The notes under the pieces: generated by a model
Seen by the model: the letters and a program-made list of their open reading frames with translations, nothing else
Told to the model about the DNA's origin: nothing
Databases searched by the model: none
Translations under genes and position numbers: made by a program
Assembly (NCBI GenBank): GCA_963693315.1
Contig: OY856187.1
Coordinates: 116,358,683 to 116,422,682, forward strand
DNA from: Diogma glabrata
Taxonomy: Eukaryota > Arthropoda > Insecta > Diptera > Cylindrotomidae
Length of the DNA stretch: 64,000 bases
Direction: 5' to 3'
Shown: one piece after another, positions 21,086 to 33,379 of the stretch
How the letters are laid out: every line of letters starts with the position of its first letter
Position numbering within the stretch: position 1 is the stretch's first letter

Positions 21086-21751
21086 ATGACTAAAAACAAC
21101 CGAAATGTAACCTCTTTAAAAAATGGCCAGTATACAGCCAATTCCAAAAAAGTTGCTAACACGAATTCAACAAATTACAAACCCATATCAATCTTGTCGG
21201 TTGTTGCTAAAATATTTGAGAAGTTCATTAATTTAAATATTATGAGCTTCTTAAGTCATCAAAAATAGTTCAATCCCGAGCAAAATTTGCTAATCTTCAA
21301 GTCCTTTATTCGTCCATGTATGGAGTACTGCTGTCATACTTGGGGAGGTGCTTGTCAGTCAACAATAAAATGTCTAGACTCTGTACAGAGAAAAGCAATA
21401 CTGTTGATTGGTAATACCAAACTAACGGATCAGCTTGATTCACTCCAGCACAGAAGAAATGTGGCTGAATTGTCAATATACTATAAATATAACTTTAGCC
21501 GATTCTCCTCTAAGGAAATTCAAAATATCCTTCCATCGTATGCGCAGTATAATCGACAAACAAGAACTGCCGAGTTATCCCATCCATTTGTTGTACAAAC
21601 ACCTCGTTGTAGAACTGTGTCATTTAAGAACGACTATTTTAATAAAGTGGCCAAATTGTGGCACTCAATGCCCTCCCCTGTATTTCCCGATAAATTTTCC
21701 CCTCAGGCATTTAAAGAAAATGTCCATCGTCATTTAAATCAATTAGTATAG
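21086..21751 (+). pseudogene. Internally deleted non-LTR RT (copy A)
   Basis: The first frame, 21086-21268, holds an early RT motif (STNYKPISILSVVAKIFEKF) and ends at a TAG. It is followed at once by the C-terminal frame 21287-21751, which begins at IFKSFIRPCMEYCC and matches the tail of 7709-8683 closely. The palm domain with the FADD box is missing, so this is a deletion junction and not a working gene. Copy B (27062-27727) has the same junction, so the deletion came before the 6-kb duplication. Confidence 0.85.
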
Positions 21752-21859
21752 TTATCCCTATATCATCATTCCTTCCATTTTCCTTATCTCCTTCCTTTAT
21801 AGTATCTTCGGTATCTTCGGATATTCAAAGAGTCTGAATAATGAATATTTCATATTTAG

Positions 21860-21892
21860 GTACATAAATAGCTATTTCAATAGCTATTTTAT
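21860..21892. repeat. 33-bp templated filler at the tandem junction
   Basis: Sequence between copies A and B. Its first 21 bases, gtacataaatagctatttcaa, copy 15920-15940 next to the start of the unit; then tagctatttt repeats part of itself before ataacaccc begins copy B. It shares a TAG with both sides. It looks like a repair or template-switch scar. Confidence 0.85.
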
Positions 21893-22454
21893 ATAACACC
21901 CTAGGTACATAAATAGCTATTTCAAAACTGATAACATAACATTTGCTTGATAAATAACTTTTATTTCTTGAATGTAAAACATATTTCGTTTACATATTTT
22001 AATAGATGCAATTGAGGTTTTGACATTTTATTAAATTCACAACTATTAAAAACTTTTACAATATTAACACAATAATTGAAATGAAAAGCAAATTTATTTT
22101 CTTTTTAGTTTTAAAACAAAATTTTTGAAATAATTAACAATATTAAAACTACTCAAAAATAAGCTGCATGACGATTCAGTCATGACTGAGTTTAATTTTA
22201 TTTCAATTTACATAATTTACTGATTGATTTAAAAATTATATACTAATTGATTTAAATTTTCTAATTGACTCGATCCAAACAATTTGATCGTTTATATATC
22301 ATATTATCATCGATCTTCTGTTTCATTTTCCATCATTTATGAAAACTTGTATTTTTAATTTACTTGAACTTATTTAAATCATCAAAAAAAATGTACAGTG
22401 GTACGAATAAACGTATACGTTTATTACAATTGAAGAAAATTAATAAAATTTTTA

Positions 22455-22697
22455 TTGATTTTGAAAACTATTATTTTTAGAGTAAAAGTTGGAAATAGTC
22501 CGTCGTTACAAGCTGATCAAGATCCAATTGGAACCAGAAAAACAATGAATACTTTTTATCAGAAAAGATCGTCTGTAGCTGCTATAGAGATACGAAATAA
22601 AATTATGAAGTATTTTAATTCAGAAAGTGGCTCAGTTTCTTTGCAAGAAAAATACTTTTTCTACTTCAAGCTACGAAAATGTCATTTTAATATATAG
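22455..22697 (+). CDS. Unidentified 80-aa ORF or exon (copy B)
   Basis: Duplicate of 16471-16713 with one residue changed (Ser for Leu at position 56) and no domain recognised. Kept only as a pair to copy A; it may not be coding. Confidence 0.2.
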   Translation: MILKTIIFRVKVGNSPSLQADQDPIGTRKTMNTFYQKRSSVAAIEIRNKIMKYFNSESGSVSLQEKYFFYFKLRKCHFNI

Positions 22698-23322
22698 TAA
22701 AACCTATGTGAAAGGGAAACTTTTTCTAAGTAGTGACTGAAAATGTTTGCAGTCACTAGGACTGAAAGTAAATAAGTTTCGGTGGTCGCCTACAGGTGGT
22801 GGTTATTTAAAGGATTGAATGTTTGATTGAATATTTGACATTGAATTTGATTTACTGTTTCTGTTGTTGTGTTTATTTCTGTCAATATCGCAGTATTTTG
22901 AAGGGATTGAATATTTTGAATATTTTGATCGAATCGAATCGAAACTAATCATTATATCAATTGTGTGTAATTAATTAATTAAACTAATAATGAGTGTTTT
23001 TTTTCTATATCGGAGAAATCGGAGCGATAAAATAAAATTTGTATCAGATATATTATATCGTATAATTTTTTCCTCCGATAGTTAACTTGCAGATATAAAA
23101 TATATTCTCTGAGTTCTTTCCGCCAAAAACAAATAAAAAAAATTTATTAAATAAATAAATAAATTTTATTAAAAAATTTATTTTTATTTGTTTTTAATTG
23201 AAACTTTACCTGCAATTTTTTAAATTTATCCTTTGAGTTTAAACGATGACTTCCAGTCGGTAAAAAAAATATCTGTAATATCTGTAAAAGTTTTTAGAGA
23301 AAATATATGAACTATTTTCATT

Positions 23323-23612
23323 ATTCATATTGTCAAATTCATCTACTAAAAACTTACAAAACGACATAGCTCAATTTGACAGTGTAAAAAATAAATAAGA
23401 TTGTATTTATATATAGCATTTTTACCAGTGTAAAATAATGTTATTTTTGTGTTCGCCCGTTATTATTCCATCTGTAGGCGAACACAACAATAACATTATT
23501 TTACACTGGTAAAAATGCTATATATAAATACAACCTTGATTATTTTTTACACAGTCAAATTTATATATGTCGTTTTGGAAGTTTTTAGTAGATGAATTTG
23601 TAAATATTATCA
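23323..23612. mobile_element. 290-bp inverted repeat (copy B)
   Basis: Counterpart of 17351-17640 with a few substitutions. Confidence 0.8.
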
Positions 23613-23748
23613 TTTATATTTACAAGCGTAGTAAAAATAGCGTTTTCTACGCGTGGTAAAAACGTTTTTGCGTTCCTGAACTTATTCCAAAAACCGTTCA
23701 GTGACGCAAAAAGAGACGTTTTCACCACTTGTATAAAAATCTACTATT

Positions 23749-25193
23749 GATGAAAAACGTGTTCTAGACAGAGTTGTGAAAACTTGACCATTTTTGATTT
23801 TCCAGAAACTTGGCGTATAAGTAGTATGGACAAAATAAAAAATACAACTTATTTGAAAATTTTTTAAAGTGCATAGTTTGAGCATAGGGGGCAACATGCA
23901 TGAAAAATGAAAATTCTGCCAATCCGATGTAACTTTGAAATTGAATTTCTCAAGAACGGCTATACCGATTTCATCAAACTTTTTTTTGCTTGATAGATGA
24001 TTAATTAGTCGTTTGAAAAAAAATTAATTTATTGTTTTTATAATTAATTTTGAAATAAAAATATTAAAAAACTTTTTTAAAGATGGCGCTAGGGTCAAAG
24101 ATCAAATGGAATTTAATTAATTTTTTTTCTGAAAATAGTTCTATCCTTACTCTAAAATATATCAAATTTAAAAAGAGGCTAAAATTCTTGTTCTTGAGAT
24201 ATTTAATTTTAAAGATTTTTAGTACGGCTGAAATTCGAATTTTTCTTCATTTTTTCAAACAACTTCCTGTAACAAAAAATTTTAAAATCAATTAAATTTT
24301 AACTTTTTTTAATTTTTAAATATAGTTCTAACCTTCCTTTAAAATATATCAAATTTACAAAGAGGTGTTAATTCGTGTTCTTAAGATACTTAATTTTAAA
24401 GATTTTTAGTCATTCTAAAATTCTAATTGTTCATTATTTTTTCGAACAATTTTTATCATCAAAAAGTTTTAACCACTGAAGTTCGAGAAAATAATGAACA
24501 ATTAGAATTTTAATCGGACTAAAAATCTTTAAAATTAAATATCTGAAGAACACGAATTAACGCCTCTTTGTAAATTTGATATATTTTAGAGTAAGGTTAG
24601 AACTATATTTAAAAAATAAAAAAAGTTAAAATTTAATTGATTTTAAAATTTTTTGTTAAAGGAAGTTGTTTGAAAAAATGAAGAAACGTTCGAATTTCAG
24701 CCGTACTAAAAATCTTTAAAATTAAATATCTCAAGAACAAAAATTTTAGCCTCTCTTTAAATATGATATATTTTAGAGTAAGGATAGAACTATTTTCAGA
24801 AAAAAAATTAATTTAATTCCAATTGATCTTTGACCCTAGCGCAATCTTTAAAAAAGTTTCTAATATTTTTATTTAAAAATTAATTATAAAAACAATAAAT
24901 TAATTTTTTTTCAAACGACTAATTAATCATCTATCAAACAAAAAAAAGTTTGATGAAATCGGTATAGCCGTTCTTGAGCAATTCAATTTCAAAGTTACAT
25001 CGGATTGGCAGAATTTTCATTTTTCATGCATGTTGGGGTGCCCCCTGTGCTCAAACAATGCACTTTAAAAAAATTTTAAAATAAGAGTTATTTTTATTTT
25101 GTCCATACTACTTATACGCCAAGGTTTCAGGAAAATCAAAAATGGTCAAGTTCAAATTTCGACTTTTCACCTGCGGAGATCACGTTTTTCATA
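23749..25193. mobile_element. 1.44-kb foldback element (copy B)
   Basis: Counterpart of 17777-19217. It has a 4-bp longer aattaatcat run near 24920. Confidence 0.85.
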
Positions 25194-25297
25194 TATTGTT
25201 TAAAAAACAATTGTACAATATTAATTAATTATTAATCGAAACATATTTTTCTTTGATTATAAATTAATCAAAATATTTTAAATAATCATATATAATA

Positions 25298-25466
25298 TCA
25301 CGAGTCGTCAAATAATAGTCGATTATTTTTCATAATCATTATTACGAATGTCATTTGAGGTCCCGAGTGCGCGTAGCGCACGAGAAAAATTATTATCTTC
25401 AAATGGCATGAGTGGTAATGTTGAAAAACAATCGACTAATAATTTGGTGACGAGTTGTATTTAGCA
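25298..25466. mobile_element. Foldback MITE with GC-rich tip (copy B)
   Basis: Counterpart of 19322-19490. Confidence 0.7.
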
Positions 25467-26180
25467 GACAATTTAACGAACTGAAATAGTAACATTATTT
25501 CATACAACATAATCCTTGGTTGTCATTTTTTCTTCTAACAAAATTAAATATTATTTCATCTTCGTAGGCGCATAAATGTTATAAATTTGTAATTTATTTT
25601 TGACAAATAAACATAAACATGCAATCATTTATGAATGAAAACGGACAATTTTTTTTATTTGCAAATTGCATTTTTACGTAATTTTGTATTATTGAATAAT
25701 TTGTAGAAAAATTTTTATATTGAAACTAATAAACAAAATTATAATTAAAAAAAAATTATATCATTAAGAAAAAAAAATTATCTCAGTATCTCTTGTTTTA
25801 AATTAATATATTAAGTAGGCCGAAAATTGTCACTAAAATTCGCTGTTCCTTCCCACCAGAGAAAAATAATCGACATAATTCATTTTGATTTGTTATAAAA
25901 TAGTAAATGAAGCGTTTTTATTGGACCTTATTGAAACTTTATTTAGTGAGTTGATGAGTTGAATTGCCATAGTAATAAACCATAAAAAAATTAAGTTTAT
26001 AAATTTATAAAAAACTATTTGTTTTGACTAAAAAATAGCGTATGTTCTATCCGGTCGAAACATGACCAACAGTGACTGTAGGCATAAATGTTTTGTTTTG
26101 ACTTTGCTTAATAACTGTGCTCTGTCCTACGAGCACTAGTTTTATTTTACTATAGTCAAGATAAAGTTGTTTTAGTCTGC

Positions 26181-26215
26181 TTTAAGCAATTTTGCTTTTC
26201 TAGTGTGCGCGCGGC
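26181..26215 (-). mobile_element. Harbinger-like right terminus (copy B)
   Basis: Closer than copy A to the end at 4888 (TTTTCTAGTGTGCGCGCGGCC here; copy A has TCTAAGGTG). Confidence 0.5.
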
Positions 26216-26629
26216 CTTAAAGTTGACTTTCTACTTTTACAAAATAAATACATTAACTATAATATAATAATCATTATTTCTCCCAAAAATAGTTTAAAAT
26301 AAATCAGTTATATTTATACTCTGCAAACTCCAGAAAACACTATTTTATCGCTTATTTTTGTAATATTTTCGATTTTGATTTCGCAGATTGAATTTCTATA
26401 ATCTGATATCTGATTCGTGTTCAGCACAATTGAAAACTTCTATAGGCACCCATTTTCATAACATTTCTTCGATTTACATGTGAAATATCTCATTTTACAA
26501 GTAATTTTGGCTTTTGCATGTTATGCGTTGTTAATTATTAGGCAAATAAACAATTAGTATTCTTCTTCAAAGGGCCGCATTTTTTATAAACATCATGTAG
26601 AAGCAGACGCAAAAGGTTTCATAAAAAAA

Positions 26630-26967
26630 TAGAATAAAAAGAAATGAGTCTTAAATTTTGCCCAAAAAGTTGAACTTTAACTTCCAAGGACTTTATAAAA
26701 TTTTATAAAGTCCTAGGACGTTAAAGTTCAACGTTTATGGTACAAAAAGTTGAACTTTAACGTCCTAGGATTTTATAAAATTTTATAACTTTTTGAGCAA
26801 AATTTAAAACTCATTTCTTTTTATTTTAAAAATTTCCAGTATGAAATAAAATTTTGTATTTACCTCAAACGAAAAGTGTTTTTAAAGGTACTCACTAGTA
26901 ATTTCGGCCTCGGCTAGACGCCTCGACCATAAACAACTAGCTCATACTTTAAAGTTTCACTTTTCGT
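26630..26967. mobile_element. Two foldback MITEs (copy B)
   Basis: Counterparts of 20654-20852 (here 26630-26826, two bases shorter) and 20893-20991 (here 26869-26967). Confidence 0.7.
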
Positions 26968-27061
26968 TCTAGATAAATAAATAACTATTATTGTCTTATA
27001 TTTATCAAAATCACGACCGAAAAGTTCATGACCGAAAAGTAACTGTAATTATGTTCTTCAA

Positions 27062-27727
27062 ATGACTAAAAACAACCGAAATGTAACCTCTTTAAAAAAT
27101 GGCCAGTATACAGCCAATTCCAAAAAAGTTGCTAACACGAATTCAACAAATTACAAACCCATATCAATCTTGTCGGTTGTTGCTAAAATATTTGAGAAGT
27201 TCATTAATTTAAATATTATGAGCTTCTTAAGTCATCAAAAATAGTTCAATCCCGAGCAAAATTTGCTAATCTTCAAGTCCTTTATTCGTCCATGTATGGA
27301 GTACTGCTGTCATACTTGGGGAGGTGCTTGTCAGTCAACAATAAAATGTCTAGACTCTGTACAGAGAAAAGCAATACTGTTGATTGGTAATACCAAACTA
27401 ACGGATCAGCTTGATTCACTCCAGCACAGAAGAAATGTGGCTGAATTGTCAATATACTATAAATATAACTTTAGCCGATTCTCCTCTAAGGAAATTCAAA
27501 ATATCCTTCCATCGTATGCGCAGTATAATCGACAAACAAGAGCTGCCGAGTTATCCCATCCATTTGTTGTACAAATACCTCGTTGTAGAACTGTGTCATT
27601 TAAGAACGACTATTTTAATAAAGTGGCCAAATTGTGGCACTCAATGCCCTCCCCTGTATTTCCCGATAAATTTTCCCCTCAGGCATTTAAAGAAAATGTC
27701 CATCGTCATTTAAATCAATTAGTATAG
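27062..27727 (+). pseudogene. Internally deleted non-LTR RT (copy B)
   Basis: Duplicate of 21086-21751 with the same deletion between the early RT motif and the thumb/tail region. Two tail residues differ (AAELSHPFVVQIP here, TAELSHPFVVQTP in copy A); copy B has the residues seen in the 7709 copy, so copy A carries the newer changes. Confidence 0.85.
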
Positions 27728-27835
27728 TTATCCCTATATCATCATTCCTTCCATTTTCCTTATCTCCTTCCTTTATAGTATCTTCGGTATCTTCGGATAT
27801 TCAAAGAGTCTGAATAATGAATATTTCATATTTAG

Positions 27836-28402
27836 TGTGCTAAACATGTCTAGAAAGAAATACTTAATGAAAGACAATACGGTTTCCGTAAAGGAAGAGC
27901 GACGGGGAATTTACTTTCTTTGTCACACATATCTGGAACAGTCGGTTGTAAACCTTGGTGAGACTTTCATTGCTGCTCAGCAATTCAAATCTTACTAATG
28001 AGCTTGATTCGTTGTATGTTGCTGACTTGAAGGTAAACAAATGTCAAATACTCTATGGATGAACGCGTGTATCTGCCTAGATAAAATCAATTTTACCTGA
28101 ACAGAGTATCAATAGCAGCCCATCTCTTTATGGTTCGAGTGACAAGATGTAGCTTTTCAAAGAATTTTTTTTAACAGAATCTAGCATCTCTGGAATGCTT
28201 TACTGACGTGTGTCTTCATTGATACTTGTAATCCGTTCAAAAAATCCTCAAAGAGAATTGATCAATAGTGTGTAACCTTAGATCCCTACTTAGCATCGTA
28301 TCTTACGATATTCAGAGATGTTAATCTATAATTTCTTATGGTTAACACTAAATAATGTCTAAATTTAAAAAACAATACTAAAAAATTATCCGTTAGGGGG
28401 GG
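27836..28402 (+). pseudogene. Non-LTR RT fragment and 3'UTR relic
   Basis: Contains RQYGFRKGRATGNLLSLSHI (an RT motif) near 27870-27930, then NLGETFIAA in another frame, then non-coding DNA with cttacgatattcagagatgtt and taaataatgtctaaattt ending at ggggggtccggaccc. The whole stretch matches 57345-57720 in inverted orientation. The second part is a diverged version of the 3'UTR at 8684-8828. Confidence 0.65.
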
Positions 28403-29318
28403 TCCGGACCCGTGTCATTAGAATTGATTAATGAATTAAGTCTGTATGCTCCCAACAAACTTTAAAAACAAAGTGTGAAAAGTCAGCATTTGTATGGTAG
28501 ACCCCCCGCCACTTTGATCAATGTATTCCAAAAGATGATAATTATCTTCTCACACTAATTGAAACCTTTTCCATAAGTTTCATCATAATCACTTCATTAT
28601 TGTAGGCTGTAGTGTGCATAAAGACACTGAAAAAACTTCAAAAAAGAACAAAAAAAATTTTTTACCGGAAGTGAAAAACCGGAAGTTGCTATGCAGAATT
28701 GTTGTGAACTATACTAAATGCTGATGTACCAAGTTTCATTCAATTTGATTATCAAGTACAGATGTTATTGAGCTTTCGAAAAAACAGGTGCTCTGGGGAC
28801 TCCACACCACTTTGGTCACTATCGCTCAAAAGCTAATCAGTTCTTTGTCATACATATTTGCATTTTTTTCCAAAGTGTCATCAAAGTTCATTCACGAATG
28901 AATGTTTTATGCTCTCAGCAAACATAAAAAACATTGAGTAAAAACCACCTGTTGTATGGTGGACCCCGCAATCCTTTATCCAATGTACTCCAAAAGCTGA
29001 TAAAACCTTTCGCATGATACTTGAAAGCTTTTAGCAACGATTCATGAAAATCGATCGGTAATTGTAGGCTACAGTAGGGATAAACACCTGTAAAAAAAAC
29101 TTTTTAACCGGAAGTGAAAAACCGGAAGTTGGTATTCAGAAATATTGGAAACTGTACTAAAACCTTATGTACTAAGTTTTCATAAGATCATAAGCCGGGA
29201 TTAGAAGTTATTCAAAATTTAAACTTAGAGGTGTTCGGGAGACCCCCCGCCATCTGTCCAAATTTAAGATGAATCCAGATCTTACGTTTTCAAGTGAACC
29301 TGTATCATTTGCCTAATT
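28403..29318. mobile_element. Helitron fragment (CCGGAAGT repeat units)
   Basis: Aligns with 61830-62730 inside the complete Helitron at 59104-63383. The CCGGAAGT motif pairs are near 28667 and 29107, with shared blocks aagtttcatcataatc, gatcggtaattgtaggct and agaccccccgcca. No helicase sequence; an isolated fragment. Confidence 0.75.
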
Positions 29319-29786
29319 TTCACACATCCAACCACGCACATACAGACTACACCAAAATTTTTATTGACTATTTAGATAGAGGATGGTCCAAAATAAGAGA
29401 AAAAATAAAATTTGGGGTATGTAAGATTTTTTTTTTCACGATAGATTGCATTACTTCACATAATTTAAAATTGTGGTGAAGTAACAAACTAAATGTTTCT
29501 ATCTTTAATAAAACCAAAGTTATGAATATTTGAAAATAACTCGTCAAGCAAAAAATCACGAAAATCTCGAAATTTAAAACCGCTATATTTTCGAAAAAAA
29601 AATCCTGGAACACGATATAAGATCGATATAAAACTCATAAAAAAAATATCAGCCAAATCAAAAATGTGTCGGTTAGATTTTGTTCAAATCTGTTCGGTTT
29701 GTAAAAGAAATGACCCATAATAAAACGCCTTTCAAATTTATTATTTTCATAACATTTCTTATATTCATTTCAAGAACTGTATATTA
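29319..29786. other. Spacer, no feature recognised
   Basis: AT-rich DNA between the Helitron fragment and the P450 3' end. Open frames on both strands (29294-29479, 29368-29613) overlap each other and show no domain. Confidence 0.4.
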
Positions 29787-29792
29787 TTTATT
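29787..29792 (-). terminator. Likely polyadenylation signal of the P450 gene
   Basis: AATAAA on the minus strand (tttatt on plus), 67 bases after the P450 stop codon. Confidence 0.55.
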
Positions 29793-29858
29793 TAAATAAT
29801 ATTTAATTTAAATATTATATTTAATCTAAATATTCATTTCAACAGACTAAACACATGT

Positions 29859-32800
29859 TTACATTTTATATAAAATATCCCGACTTAAGGTTATTTGTAA
29901 GCCACCAACTACTCCAAGAACTACAGATTTGGCTTCCCATTTTGGTGTCAACGCTTGTCCTTCTGCTAGTTTTACTATATGATTCTTTAATAACGTAACC
30001 AACCCTGTTTTTAATGAAACCATTCCAAGACGTTCACCAATACAATATCTTGGACCAGTTCCAAAAGAATAAAATGCGTTCAATGTATTTTCAGTTATAT
30101 TTTCTGGTGCATACCGTTCAGGATCAAATTTCAGTGGATCTTTGAAATATTGTGGATCTCTTTGTAATGCAAACACTGGAAGAACCACTTCCATACCATA
30201 TGGTATTACACAGTTATCAAATGGCTCCATTGAATATCCTTCTTTGACTCCACATCTCCGTTCGAGAAATGGTAATGGTGGATAAAGTCTTAAACATTCT
30301 TTGAGCACCATTTCTAAATAAGGCAACTGAGTTATTTCGTCGTAGATAATTGCGCCTTTTGTTTTGTCTAGCATCTCTTTTATTTCTTGACGAAGTCGTG
30401 TTTGAATTTTAGGCTGAAAAAATATGAAAATAAAAAAGCGTTTTAGTTTAAGGGCTTAACCTAAGTATTTTTCTTAAAATGATAGAATAATATTAAGCCT
30501 TAAAAGGGTTGCGCGTCTGTAATTTGAATTGAAAAAAAATCAAAACTGATAACTATGCAAAGTGAATATATTGATAAAATAAAAATGGTAAGGAGTTGGT
30601 TGGTCAGCAAAACCATACTTGACTGCTAGATTCAATAGTCAAGAAATAGTACATTATTTAATAAGAAAGAGTTAAAGTGATACCTGTTTTTGAGCCTAAA
30701 ATTTGGCAGCCTACCTTTGGAGGTCTGATAATTATAGACGAAACACCAAAAGCAACTTTGACTGCGAATTAAATATATTATTTTTTCGGCGAACGTTTTG
30801 TTAATTTTTAATATATATGAATACGTAAAATTTTTATTAATGGTTAATGTTGTCCAATATGTTGTCTAATATGCAAGAGCATATATGTATGACAATGATT
30901 GACAAAGTGTCGCTCATCGATTTCGCATTGATTAGAAGCAATCAATAATGACTGATTTTGAATGTTTGAATGTTGACTAAATATTACACATCCTATGAAT
31001 TAACACAATAGTATACTGTCTAGAAATTTAATGGAAAAATCTAAAATAAATATTTAAAGAACTGTGTTCATTCATTGAGTTTTATTCATTAAAATGAACG
31101 CGGTATCATGCGAAAAATGAAAAAATGAAAAACATTCCATTACTTTACAGCCGCTTGGATTTTATGTAAAAAACTAAGACTCTAACCTTCCCCAAAGCGA
31201 TAGAGGTAAATTTTACAACCTATCGCCGAAAAATTAAACTACCATTTTCAATCTAAACAACTTAGTTATTGAAAAAAATATAGTTTTTATTCGCCTATAT
31301 ATATCAAAGTGTTACTTTATTACTGTAATTTGCAGTTGTAAAGTCTCACTTTTTACCCTTATATTTTGTTGTTATAGTTACGTTCAAAAAAGTAAAATAC
31401 ATTTAAATTTGTATAAATTACGTAAAACTTTTTATCAAAGGAACATTTTAATTCAAAATATTTTTTATGTTTTATTGCTATAGTTATACAATTTGTTTGA
31501 AAAAAAAACCAAATATTTTGGTCAAAGGATACTTGCAGCCAGATTCTGTAACTATGAAGTGGTGAAGTGTTAAAAATTTCTTCATTTCGATTTTATCATT
31601 AATTTTTCATCAATTTACCATTTTTGCGGTTCTATATGCGATTAGAGTGTTAAAAAATCTAATAGCAAGTCGCGCACTGTCAAACGTCAAATATACATAA
31701 AAATAAATGTTTATTTTAAGTTTCAACACAATTTGAACGTAAATTTTTACAAATTTAGATATAACTATTTTAGAAATTAAATTTGTTAGATTAATCTGCA
31801 TTTAATGTAGAAATGCAATTTTTAAAAATCAAATCGCATTGACGTTTTGCTGTTTTTTTACATAATGTCAATAACAACAAAATAAACGATTTCATTTCAT
31901 TGTCAAACAAAACGTCGGGGTTAACTTTATTGTTTTAAAACTTCACTCACATAGATATTTTTGCGGTGAAGTGATAAAAAACTTATCACTTCCCCAGTTC
32001 ACAGTTACAGAATTTGGCTGCTGTTCAACATATTTTTATTATACAAACTTTTTGATTTACATTTAACAATTTTTTTAAAAACATTTTGCTTGCGAATAAA
32101 AAACAGTATATGACGCACGGCTGTAAGCTATTTTGGACTTATTGTTGGTGCATATCTCGGCAAGCGACTCGATTTTCAAATTCGATATACGTGTACAAAC
32201 CTTACAAACCTTTACTTCCTTTGCATCATAATCTTCTATTTAAACAGAATGATAATTTTTGCAATAAATAAAATCAAAATTAAGAAAAAAAGTAATCAAA
32301 ACATGTACCTACATGTTTAGCTAATTCAAATAAACTGAATCCAATTGTAGTAGACGTTGTTTCAAATCCACCAGCAAAAAAGGCCAGCGACTGTGCTGAG
32401 AGCATGTCATTGGTATACAACGCTTCCTTCATATTTTCTTTAGCTTCTTCTTTTTTCATTTGAATAAATATATCAATTAAATCATTTCGAATTACTCCAG
32501 ACTTTTGTCGCTTTTTGATAACATCACTTACAAGATTTCCAAAAAAATTTGAAGCCTCTGCCATGAAAAACTGGAATCAATAAATTTTTGTTAAACATTT
32601 GCTCTTCTTAAATTTTAAACATAAAATTTTACTTTCGCTCGAAACAATTTCGCGACTCCTGGTAAGAAGAAAATTACAAAAAATTGGATCGTTCGTTTAA
32701 AGTTGAAAAGAAACATTTTCGTACCATACTCCACAAATACTGTATCAGGATTGTCGACTGTAAAAGCTCGAACGCCAAAAGCACATGACACTATCACTTC

Positions 32801-33379
32801 AGTTGTAAATTTTAGAGCTAATTCTTTGGCTTCGAAAATTTTTTCTCCACTTGATGGTACAACTTTAAGCAAATACTTATCAAACTCTAAAGCGATATCA
32901 TCAATTAAGCCAAACATTTTTCGCACGTGGGCTATTGTGAAAAATGGAGATAATTTTGATCGAACTTTCTTCCATAAAGGGTTTTTAAGAAGAAAAAGAT
33001 TATTCGATCCAGAAGGGTCATGTTTTGGACTTGAATCAGCAAAACGATCATTGAATGAATTAAAATCTGATATAAATATTTGTTTAATTAAACTCAAATC
33101 TCTTATAAGCATAGCTGGATTGTAAAATATATAAATGCCAAAGAATTTTTGTCCCTTTACGCACGCAGAATTGTATAAATCTTCAAATACTTCCAAACCA
33201 GATTTTTTCAATAACACAGCGTCCTTAAAATTACCCAACATCGGTAAACCAGGAACGTATGGAATTTTATATTTATTCCATTTCCAATAATTGCTTAACA
33301 CCCAAAAATAGACAAAAACACTTAAAATTAAAACCGTAAAAAGAATAGCACTTAACCAAGTCACTTGAAATAAGTTCAT
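29859..33379 (-). CDS. Cytochrome P450, CYP6-like, complete three-exon gene
   Basis: Exons 33379-32633 (249 codons), 32570-32313 (86) and 30413-29859 (184 plus stop) give 519 aa, usual for the family. The introns (62 bp; 1899 bp) are GT...AG and phase 0: donor gtaaaa with acceptor attccag; donor gtaggt with acceptor ttttcag. Joining gives FELAKH-PKIQTRLR, as expected for clan 3. Visible are the N-terminal membrane anchor (about 8-30), the IPYVPGLP hinge, C-helix W136-KKV-R140, I-helix AGGFETT (315-321), ExxR E374-R377, FDPERY (431-436) and the haem loop FGTGPRYCIG (452-461, Cys459 as haem ligand). All key residues are present and no lesions are seen. The enzyme should sit on the ER and use NADPH-P450 reductase. 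Its substrate cannot be told. Intron 2 holds two MITEs. Confidence 0.93.
31130..31262. mobile_element. Uninterrupted copy of the gctgtaaagt repeat in P450 intron 2
   Basis: Inverse of the split repeat at 2757-2824 + 3680-3790. It shares tttacagccgctt, ccttcccc and gccgaaaaatta, and lacks the 855-bp insert. Confidence 0.55.
31535..32021. mobile_element. 487-bp TIR MITE in P450 intron 2
   Basis: Ends GCAGCCAGATTCTGTAACTA and the inverse of cagttacagaatttggctgc extend as arms of about 35 bp (agtggtgaagtg / cacttcccc). The target duplication is not clear. The element is intronic and far from both splice sites. Confidence 0.75.

Larger units (their letters stand above)
15909..21859. repeat. 6-kb tandem duplication, copy A
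   Basis: Nearly identical to copy B (21893-27835), in direct orientation. The offset is 5984 bp at the start, 5972 after a 12-bp indel near 16880, and 5976 after a 4-bp indel near 18950. The unit begins at ataacaccctaggtacat and ends in the 3'UTR of an RT relic at catatttag. It is built largely of palindromic elements, listed separately. Confidence 0.95.
21893..27835. repeat. 6-kb tandem duplication, copy B
   Basis: Counterpart of 15909-21859. At its right edge the RT 3'UTR continues into tgtgctaaacatgtct, as at 8790-8806, so copy B keeps the original right flank while copy A ends at the junction. Confidence 0.95.

Noticed and set aside
15909..27835. CRISPR-like or satellite array explanation for the two large copies
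   Set aside because: Only two long units, no spacers; it is a segmental tandem duplication in eukaryotic DNA.
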